Of a DNA stretch of 19,885 bases, positions 14,766-19,885 are shown piece by piece. The translations under genes were made by a program, and so were the position numbers. Under the pieces are notes generated by a model that had not been told where the DNA came from, searched no databases, and saw only the letters and a program-made list of their open reading frames with translations. Numbering within the stretch: the first letter of the stretch is position 1; each line of letters begins with the position of its first letter. This stretch comes from Anaerolineae bacterium (GTDB lineage: Bacteria; Chloroflexota; Anaerolineae; DRVO01): assembly GCA_012719195.1 (NCBI GenBank), contig JAAYAV010000053.1:1-19885 (forward strand), given 5' to 3'.

Positions 14766-15247
14766 TGGCGAAGAGATCCAAGTCCGTCGATCGCGTTGCT
14801 CAAGCCCTCGCCGACCTCGGTGTCGACGCGACGCCCATCGAGCTCGACCGGAGCACCCGTACCGCTCAGCTGGCGGCCGATGTTCTAGGTGTGTCGCTGG
14901 GTAGCATCGTCAAGTCGCTGGTGTTCATGGCCGACAGCGGACCGGTGCTGGCACTGGTCGCCGGCGATCGCCGGGCTGATCCCAGCAAGATCGCCAGCGC
15001 CTGTGGCGCCACCGAAGTGCGCATCGCCACGGCCGTCGAGGTGCGGGAGTGCACCGGCTTTGCCGTCGGTGGCGTCCCGCCCGTTGGCCACCTCAACGCC
15101 ATGCCGGTCATCCTCGACGCGAGCCTGAGCCGCTTCGAGCTTCTCCACGCCGCGGCAGGAGCCCCTCAGGCTGTCTTTCCTATCACCTTGTCCGAGCTGG
15201 CCCGCATCACCGGCGCGGCGGCGGCCGACATAGTCGAGACGGGCTAG
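14765..15247 (+). CDS. ybaK: YbaK/EbsC-family aminoacyl-tRNA deacylase
   Basis: This 160-residue protein belongs to the YbaK/ProX editing fold, which hydrolyses mischarged tRNAs such as Cys-tRNA(Pro). Typical features are TAQLAADVLGVSLGSIVKSLVF with the conserved Lys50, LVAGDRRAD, GFAVGGVPPVGH (99-109) and VFPIT near the end. GTG 14765 is chosen because GGAGGAG lies at 14751-14757; the frame is open upstream to 14555, but that region is inside dnaE. It is probably co-transcribed with dnaE. It converges on serA with only 8 bp between the two genes. The exact mischarged substrate cannot be deduced from sequence. Confidence 0.9.
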   Translation: MAKRSKSVDRVAQALADLGVDATPIELDRSTRTAQLAADVLGVSLGSIVKSLVFMADSGPVLALVAGDRRADPSKIASACGATEVRIATAVEVRECTGFAVGGVPPVGHLNAMPVILDASLSRFELLHAAAGAPQAVFPITLSELARITGAAAADIVETG

Positions 15248-15258
15248 GGGCGGCCCTA
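15245..15258. terminator. Small symmetric hairpin covering two convergent stop codons
   Basis: TAGGG (15245-15249) and CCCTA (15254-15258) flank GCGG, so the stop of ybaK and the stop of serA lie in the two arms. The stem is only 5 bp, so activity as a bidirectional terminator is doubtful. Confidence 0.2.
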
Positions 15259-16857
15259 AGGAGCTGCGACCTCGGGCAGCCCGGGAAGCCGGACCAACCT
15301 GGCGCGGGCCACGCTGGGCAGGCGGCACACCTCGTCGAGGTCTGAGCTTGACATAACGTCGTCAATGCCGACGATCATTACGCCCTGGCCACCGCGCGCG
15401 CTGCGACCCACTTGGACGAAGGAGATATTCACGTTCCTCTCGCCGAGTAGGGTACCCATCCGCCCGAGGATCCCAGGCTGCTCGGTGTGTTCGGTGTAGA
15501 GCAAGGTGCCGGCCGGAACGAAGTTGATCCAGAAGTCCTCGATCCGCACCACGTAGGGTCGGCCGTGCATGGTCGTCCCCGCCAGTTGGTGCTCACCGTC
15601 GTCCGTGTTGATGCGCAGCGTAACCAACTCGGAGTACGGCCCGACTGGTGGGGCGGTGGTCTCCGTGACGGAGATCCCGCGCCGCAGAGCCGCCACACGC
15701 GCATTCACCAGGTTGAGGGGGATGTCGGACACGCCCTCGAGTAGCCCCTGCAGAGCCGCCGACGTCACCAGAGCGGTCTTCATCTCCGCCGCCCTGCCGG
15801 AGTAGCAGATCTCGACCGACTCCACCGGGTCGCGAGCGATGGCGTTGTAGAAGCGGCCCAGCCGTCGCGCCAGGTCCAGATACGGTCCCAGGCGCGCCTG
15901 CTCCTCTGGGCTGAGGGCGGGCGCGTTGACAGGATGCGAAGGGGCCCGGCCCTCGAGCACATCCAGCACCTGCTCCATGGTGGCCAGGGCCACGCCGCGC
16001 TGGGCTTCCCGGGTCATCCCACCGATGTGCGGCGTGGCTACCACGCGCAAATGGGTAAGTAGCGGGGATCCGGTCGGCGGCTCTTTCTCGAACACATCGA
16101 GTCCGGCCCCCGCCAGTTGTCCAGAGTCGAGGGCCGCTAACAAGGCGACCTCGTCCACCACGCAGCCGCGCGAGCAATTGATGAGGTACGCCCCGCGCTT
16201 GCAGGCCGCCAGTTGCGCGGTGCCCAACAAGTGGTCGGTGCCTTCCGCGGCGGGGACATGCAGAGTGATGAAGTCGCTCTCTTGGAGCAGGTCAGTCAGC
16301 GCTACGAGCCGTACCCCCAACCCCTGCGCCTGGGTAGGGGCCACGAACGGGTCGTGCGCGATGACGGTCATGCCGAAGGCACGCGCCCGCTCGGCCACCC
16401 GGCTCCCGATGCGGCCGAGCCCCAGTATGCCGAGCGTCTTGCCGCTCAGCTCCTCGCCCCGGAACGCACTGCGACGCCACTCACCCTGGGCCAGGCTGGC
16501 GGAAGCCCCCAACAACCGACGGCTGAGAGCAAGCATCAGGGCGAATACATGCTCCGCCACCGCCACGGAGTTGGAGTCCGGCGCGTTGACCACCCAGATT
16601 CCGCGCTCGGTGGCGGCCACGAGGTCGATGTTATCTACCCCGACGCCGGCACGTCCGATCACCCGCAACCGGGTCCCGGCCTCGATGACCGAACGGGTGA
16701 TGTGGGCGCCGCTACGGACCACAACGGCGTCGGACTCAGCCACGAGGTCGATCAGCTCGCGGTCTCCCCGCCCCGCCAGTTCCACGATCTCGGCCTTCCC
16801 GGCGAGGAGGGCGAGAGCATCGGCGTCAATGGGGTCCGTTATGAGGACGCGATTCAC
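15256..16857 (-). CDS. serA: D-3-phosphoglycerate dehydrogenase, long form (SerA)
   Basis: This 533-residue enzyme is the first step of serine synthesis, oxidising 3-phosphoglycerate to 3-phosphohydroxypyruvate with NAD. The substrate-binding part has RAGVGVDNID (69-78), and the nucleotide fold has GILGLGRIGSRVA (143-155). Catalytic residues are Arg230 in NCSRG, Glu259 in FEKEP and His277 in ATPHIGG. An intervening (ASB) domain and a C-terminal ACT domain (from about 455, TEQPGILGRMGTLL) make it the long form, often feedback-inhibited by serine. It starts at a GTG overlapping the upstream aminotransferase stop by 4 bp. It is the last gene of the T-box operon. Confidence 0.96.
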   Translation of the reverse strand: MNRVLITDPIDADALALLAGKAEIVELAGRGDRELIDLVAESDAVVVRSGAHITRSVIEAGTRLRVIGRAGVGVDNIDLVAATERGIWVVNAPDSNSVAVAEHVFALMLALSRRLLGASASLAQGEWRRSAFRGEELSGKTLGILGLGRIGSRVAERARAFGMTVIAHDPFVAPTQAQGLGVRLVALTDLLQESDFITLHVPAAEGTDHLLGTAQLAACKRGAYLINCSRGCVVDEVALLAALDSGQLAGAGLDVFEKEPPTGSPLLTHLRVVATPHIGGMTREAQRGVALATMEQVLDVLEGRAPSHPVNAPALSPEEQARLGPYLDLARRLGRFYNAIARDPVESVEICYSGRAAEMKTALVTSAALQGLLEGVSDIPLNLVNARVAALRRGISVTETTAPPVGPYSELVTLRINTDDGEHQLAGTTMHGRPYVVRIEDFWINFVPAGTLLYTEHTEQPGILGRMGTLLGERNVNISFVQVGRSARGGQGVMIVGIDDVMSSSDLDEVCRLPSVARARLVRLPGLPEVAAP

Positions 16858-17954
16858 CGGACTTCCTCCCGGATCAGAGCGAGAGCGGACTCGATGGAGC
16901 GCAACAAGTTGGTGACGTTGTCCTCACCTATGTAGCCCATGTGCCCGATGCGGATGATCCTGCCTTTCAGGTCTGCCTGCCCGCCGGCGATCTGGATACC
17001 GAAATCGCGCTCCAGGCAGGCCGTCAGCTGGTGGGCCTCCACACCGGCCGGCAGATAGGCCGCCGTGACGGTGGGGGACTCGAACCCGGGCGCGGCCACC
17101 AGCGAGAACCCCAGTTGCACAAGCCCCTCCCTAACCCGAGCCGCGAGCCGGAGGTGTCGCGCGGTGACTCGCTCGAAGCCCTCTGCCTCCATGAGCCCGA
17201 GGGCCGCCTCCAGCCCATACAGCAGCGATACGCCCGGCGTCCAGGGCGTCTCGCCGCGCAGGGCGCTGTCCCGAGCCGCCGCCAGATCGAAGTAGTAGCG
17301 GGGGCTGGTGCATCCGGAGGCGCGTTCCCACGCGCGATCGGAGAGGGCGACCATGGCCAGGCCAGGCGGAGTCATCCACGCCTTCTGCGAAGCGGTAACA
17401 ACCACGTCTACATTGAGCGTGTCCATCGCCAAGGGAACCGCTCCCAGCGAGCTGACTCCGTCCAGGAGCAGCAGTGGCCGGTTGCTCGCCTCGTTCACCA
17501 CCCGGGCGATCTCGCCCACTGGGTTGAGCACGCCGGTGCTGGTCTCGGAGTGGGTAACGAGCACGGCCCGAAAGGATGCTGTCGACAGGCGCGCGGCTAC
17601 GGCGCCGGCATCGACCGTTGCTCCCGGTCTGGCCCGCAGGTAATCCACCTTGGCGCCGTAACGGGCGGCGATCCCGGCGAAGCGCTCCCCGAAGTAGCCG
17701 GTGGAGAGCGACAACACCCGGTCGCCGGCCTCGATGGTGTTGCAGATGGCCGCCTCCAGGCCGCCCGTACCGGAGGCCGTCAGGAACAAAACCTCCTGCT
17801 GCGTCCCCAGCATGGGACGGATCCTCAGGTCCAGGCCGTGCAGCAAGTCCCGGAACGCCTGGCTTCGATGACTGACCATGGGACGGGACAGAGCCTGCCG
17901 CACCTGCGGCGGCAGGGGGGTAGGACCGGGAACGCGGACCTCAAGTTGATCCAT
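16854..17954 (-). CDS. Class V PLP aminotransferase (serine-pyruvate / alanine-glyoxylate / phosphoserine type)
   Basis: This 366-residue PLP enzyme is of the AGXT/SGAT group. It has PGPTPLP (9-15), SHRSQAF (28-34), the SGTGGLEA cofactor loop (61-68), Asp165 in LLLDGVSSLG, and the PLP lysine Lys191 in ASQKAWMTPPG. The C-terminus has IRIGHMGYI. ATG 17954 has AAGGATGG just upstream. Its stop overlaps the serA start by 4 bp, and where a class V aminotransferase stands next to serA it commonly serves as the phosphoserine aminotransferase. That role is an inference; glyoxylate or pyruvate transamination are alternatives. No separate serC or serB is in the window. Confidence 0.9.
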   Translation of the reverse strand: MDQLEVRVPGPTPLPPQVRQALSRPMVSHRSQAFRDLLHGLDLRIRPMLGTQQEVLFLTASGTGGLEAAICNTIEAGDRVLSLSTGYFGERFAGIAARYGAKVDYLRARPGATVDAGAVAARLSTASFRAVLVTHSETSTGVLNPVGEIARVVNEASNRPLLLLDGVSSLGAVPLAMDTLNVDVVVTASQKAWMTPPGLAMVALSDRAWERASGCTSPRYYFDLAAARDSALRGETPWTPGVSLLYGLEAALGLMEAEGFERVTARHLRLAARVREGLVQLGFSLVAAPGFESPTVTAAYLPAGVEAHQLTACLERDFGIQIAGGQADLKGRIIRIGHMGYIGEDNVTNLLRSIESALALIREEVR

Positions 17955-17980
17955 TACACCATCCTTGGGTGCTGGAGACG

Positions 17981-18004
17981 GGCCGGATCGGCGCTGATCC
18001 GGCC
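17981..18004 (-). terminator. Hairpin between trpB2 and the aminotransferase gene
   Basis: GGCCGGATC (17981-17989) and GATCCGGCC (17996-18004) form a perfect 9-bp stem with a 6-nt loop in the 57-bp gap between the two genes. No T-run follows in either direction. It may be a leaky terminator, an RNA processing site or a stabiliser of the upstream message. Confidence 0.4.
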
Positions 18005-18011
18005 GTCATCA

Positions 18012-19373
18012 CTATTCGACCGCCGGCAGGTTGGCCAGCGACTTGTCCATCGACTCCTGCGGGTACTCGAAGTCCATCAGTTCACCCGCCAGGTAGGCAT
18101 CGTAGGCCGCCATGTCGAAGTGACCGTGGCCGCTGAGGTTGAAGAGAATGCACTTCTCCTCGCCGGTCTCCTTGGCCTTGAGGGCCTCGTCGATGGCGGT
18201 ACGGATGGCGTGGGCGGACTCCGGCGCGGGCACGATCCCCTCGGTGCGAGCGAAGGTGAGGGCAGCTTTGAACACGTCAGTCTGCGCCACGGCGCGGCCC
18301 GTGATCACCTTGGCGTCAACCAGGGCGCTGATCAACGCCGCCATTCCGTGGTAGCGGAGGCCGCCGGCGTGGATGCCTGAAGGCACGAAGTCGTGCCCGA
18401 GCGTGTGCATCTTGATGAGGGGCGTCATGCCGCTCACGTCCCCGAAGTCATACGCGTACTTGCCACGGGTCAGCGTGGGGCAGGCGGTGGGTTCCACGGC
18501 GAGGAACTCGGTGTCGAGGTTGCGCTCCATCCGCTCGCGCACGAAGGGGAACGCCATGCCGGCGAAGTTGGACCCGCCACCGACACAGCCGATCACCACA
18601 TCGGGGTAATCGCCGGCGATCTGCATCTGCTTGAGTGCTTCCTCGCCGATGACCGTCTGGTGCAGCAGCACATGGTTCAGGACGCTACCGAGCGAGTACT
18701 TGACGGCCTCATCCGCGGCCGCAACCTCCACCGCCTCACTGATGGCAAGGCCGAGGGACCCACTCGTGTTCGGATCTCGGGCCAAGGCGGCACGACCGGC
18801 CTCGGTGACCTCGCTAGGGCTCGGGAGAACGCTCGCCCCCCAGAGCTGGATCAGCGAGCGGCGATAGGGCTTCTGGTAGTAGCTGACCTTCACCATCCAG
18901 ACGCGGCACTCGATGTCGAACATCTGGCAGGCCATAGCCAGGGCGCTGCCCCACTGTCCGGCGCCCGTCTCGGTGGTGATAGACCGCACACCCTCCATCT
19001 TGTTGTAGTAGACCTGCGCCACAGCAGTGTTGGGCTTGTGAGAGCCGGCCGGGCTCACGCCCTCATTCTTGTAGTAGATGCGCGCGGGGGTGCCGAGGGC
19101 CTTCTCCAGGTTCAGGGCACGGTGCAGCGGAGACGGCCTCCAGAGGCGCAGGATGTCGCGAACCGCGCCGGGTATCTCGATGTAGCGCTCGGTGCTGACC
19201 TCCTGCTGGATGAGGGCCATTGGAAACAGAGGCGCCAGATCCTGAGGCCCAACGGGCTGATGTGTGGCCGGGTGCAGGGGAGGCGGAACCTCCGTTGGCA
19301 TGTCGGCCATGATGTTGTACCAGGCGTGCGGCAGCTCGGATTCGCTAAGCAGGATCTTGTGGTCGTTGGCCAT
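18012..19373 (-). CDS. trpB2: Tryptophan synthase beta chain, TrpB2 type
   Basis: This 453-residue PLP enzyme joins indole and L-serine to form tryptophan. It is longer than classical TrpB (~400) and has the TrpB2 signature at its N-terminus (LPHAWYNI) plus PSPLHRALNLEKAL. The PLP lysine is Lys113 in GSHKPNTA, TETGAGQWGSALA supplies the catalytic Glu, CVGGGSNF binds the phosphate, and SGHGHFD is near the end. GGAGG lies 5 nt before the ATG. TrpB2 proteins often lack residues for pairing with TrpA and may salvage indole; no trpA is present here. It is the first gene behind the tryptophan T-box and is followed by serine-synthesis genes. Confidence 0.95.
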   Translation of the reverse strand: MANDHKILLSESELPHAWYNIMADMPTEVPPPLHPATHQPVGPQDLAPLFPMALIQQEVSTERYIEIPGAVRDILRLWRPSPLHRALNLEKALGTPARIYYKNEGVSPAGSHKPNTAVAQVYYNKMEGVRSITTETGAGQWGSALAMACQMFDIECRVWMVKVSYYQKPYRRSLIQLWGASVLPSPSEVTEAGRAALARDPNTSGSLGLAISEAVEVAAADEAVKYSLGSVLNHVLLHQTVIGEEALKQMQIAGDYPDVVIGCVGGGSNFAGMAFPFVRERMERNLDTEFLAVEPTACPTLTRGKYAYDFGDVSGMTPLIKMHTLGHDFVPSGIHAGGLRYHGMAALISALVDAKVITGRAVAQTDVFKAALTFARTEGIVPAPESAHAIRTAIDEALKAKETGEEKCILFNLSGHGHFDMAAYDAYLAGELMDFEYPQESMDKSLANLPAVE

Positions 19374-19410
19374 GTCAGCCTCCTATCGTGAGATGGTCGG
19401 CGATTCCGGA

Positions 19411-19426
19411 GGGACGGCGTTGTCCC
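19411..19426 (-). repeat. Small hairpin between the T-box terminator and trpB2
   Basis: GGGAC (19411-19415) and GTCCC (19422-19426) can pair around a 6-nt loop. It lies downstream of the U-tract and upstream of the ribosome-binding site. Its function is unknown. Confidence 0.25.
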
Positions 19427-19430
19427 GCTA

Positions 19431-19471
19431 GAAAACAAAAAACACCCTTGTCCCTCAGGGACGAGAGTGTT
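19431..19471 (-). terminator. Intrinsic terminator of the T-box leader
   Basis: On the minus strand a 14-bp stem with one mismatch and one G-U pair (19471-19458 with 19454-19441) closes a 3-nt loop. A U-tract TTTTGTTTTC follows at 19440-19431. Its 5' arm overlaps the antiterminator, as expected for a T-box switch. Confidence 0.92.
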
Positions 19472-19717
19472 GCTCCCGCGGTGCCACCCCGCTTAGATCG
19501 ACCAGGCGATCTCTCCTCATCCACCGGCCATCACCGGTGGGGCCCGCTAACGATGGCCAATCGACGTATCCTACTGGCGTGATGCTTTCGGTACGTAGCT
19601 CCCAGGTCCATTCCGCGTCCTCTTCAGCACCCGGCTCTCACCTTACCCGGGCTCTCTTAGCCTAGCCGTGACGCGTACTAGTCCTGATCAGCGCCTCTTG
19701 GAGACTATTCAGTTGTG
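19431..19717 (-). ncRNA. T-box riboswitch leader, tRNA-Trp specific
   Basis: Reading the minus strand, stem I has AGTA opposite the specifier loop. The CGCGTC/GACGCG helix (19675-19670 with 19619-19614) is followed by GAA and the specifier TGG at 19610-19608, a Trp codon. The distal stem I loop has the typical GGTGAGAGCC, and GGGAGCTA follows the specifier. A 6-bp stem III hairpin (19512-19495) precedes the T-box sequence GGGGTGGCACCGCGG (19490-19476). The bulge reads TGGC, whose C would pair with a G discriminator base, as in bacterial tRNA-Trp. The antiterminator (19490-19458) and the terminator are mutually exclusive. Uncharged tRNA-Trp should allow read-through into trpB2. Confidence 0.93.
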
Positions 19718-19723
19718 GACGGG

Positions 19724-19752
19724 AGTATAGTAGCCATGACGCCGCTTGTCAA
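19724..19752 (-). promoter_or_regulatory. Promoter of the T-box / trpB2 operon
   Basis: On the minus strand TTGACA (19752-19747) and TATACT (19729-19724) are separated by exactly 17 bp. The start site would be near 19717, just before stem I of the T-box. It is a near-consensus housekeeping promoter. Confidence 0.85.
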
Positions 19753-19791
19753 GTGCTGCGTGGGCGCGAGCACGGGTGGGTTTCCGGGGCC

Positions 19792-19821
19792 TTGCCCGCA
19801 CCTTGGCCCGGCGCGTATAAT
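19792..19821 (+). promoter_or_regulatory. Promoter of the flavoprotein gene
   Basis: A perfect TATAAT (19816-19821) is preceded by TTGCCC (19792-19797) with an 18-bp spacer. Transcription would start near 19828, about 19 nt before the ATG. It is back-to-back with the T-box operon promoter. Confidence 0.65.
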
Positions 19822-19846
19822 CGTCCACCACTTGAGTGGGGGCGGA

Positions 19847-19885
19847 ATGGTGTACGACCTGGTTGTGATTGGGGGAGGCCCGGCC
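19847..19885 (+). CDS. N-terminus of an FAD/NAD(P)-binding flavoprotein (partial), possibly thioredoxin reductase
   Basis: Thirteen codons remain before the window ends: MVYDLVVIGGGPA. This is the dinucleotide-binding beta-strand and GxGxxG-type loop (GGGPA) found at the start of thioredoxin reductases and dihydrolipoamide dehydrogenases. GGGGGCGG precedes the ATG and a promoter lies just upstream. The fold call is firm for so short a piece; choosing between TrxB and related disulfide reductases needs the rest of the gene. Confidence 0.7.
   Translation, partial: MVYDLVVIGGGPA

Noticed and set aside
15926..16915. 329-codon plus-strand open frame opposite serA
   Set aside because: Ser/Arg/Thr-rich translation antisense to a well-defined SerA; a GC-skewed shadow.
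16941..18380. 479-codon plus-strand open frame opposite the aminotransferase and trpB2
   Set aside because: It lies antisense to two genes with clear catalytic motifs; its translation is Gly/Arg/Gln-rich with no recognisable domain.
18393..19391. 332-codon plus-strand open frame opposite trpB2
   Set aside because: It covers the conserved trpB2 and has no domain-like sequence.
19388..19582. 64-codon plus-strand open frame over the T-box leader
   Set aside because: The region is explained by conserved T-box structure on the minus strand; the frame has no motif.
1..19885. CRISPR arrays, insertion sequences, tRNA or rRNA genes
   Set aside because: No regularly spaced repeats, transposase motifs, terminal repeats or tRNA-like cloverleaf sequences were noticed on reading; a tool-based scan was not possible.

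Overview
The window is a gene-dense, GC-rich bacterial chromosome segment with no transposase, phage gene, CRISPR array, tRNA or rRNA that I could see. The gene mix suggests a Chloroflexota-like or deep-branching high-GC Gram-positive-type bacterium: a T-box riboswitch, TrpB2-type tryptophan synthase, a class V aminotransferase next to long SerA, a DhnA-type class I aldolase, and a Thermus/Chloroflexi-style DnaE. This placement is an inference.

Layout. (A) 1-3934, plus strand: the tail of an unknown gene, a short ComEA-like DNA-binding membrane protein, then a tightly packed set of a transaldolase/fructose-6-phosphate-aldolase-like enzyme, a DeoC-like aldolase, a five-bladed-propeller glycosidase-like protein and a Gfo/Idh/MocA oxidoreductase. 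Start and stop codons overlap at two of the junctions. (B) 4119-5187: class I fructose-bisphosphate aldolase with its own sigma70-type promoter and a perfect 12-bp hairpin after the stop. (C) 5188-5749: about 560 bp without a convincing gene, ending in a near-perfect sigma54 promoter. (D) 5750-8834: a soluble HDOD / histidine kinase / receiver hybrid protein, followed by a D-lyxose-isomerase-like cupin. (E) 8963-10351: a uronate-isomerase-like enzyme with its own promoter. (F) 10348-15247: mutM (minus), divergent from dnaE, then a YbaK-type deacylase (plus). (G) 15256-19752, minus strand: a tryptophan T-box leader followed by trpB2, a serine-pyruvate/phosphoserine-type aminotransferase and serA. 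(H) 19792-19885: a divergent promoter and the first 13 codons of a flavoprotein.

How the parts fit. Regions A-E look like sugar and sugar-phosphate catabolism (three aldolases, two isomerases, a glycosidase-like protein, an oxidoreductase) with one sensory kinase among them. Region G is the most coherent regulatory unit. A riboswitch that reads uncharged tRNA-Trp (UGG specifier, UGGC tRNA-end-binding bulge) stands in front of an operon that uses serine (TrpB) and makes serine (SerA plus aminotransferase). Tryptophan starvation would therefore raise both the enzyme and its second substrate. The main items for follow-up are this T-box operon, the sigma54 promoter of the HDOD kinase, and the active-site changes in the paired TalC-like and DeoC-like aldolases.
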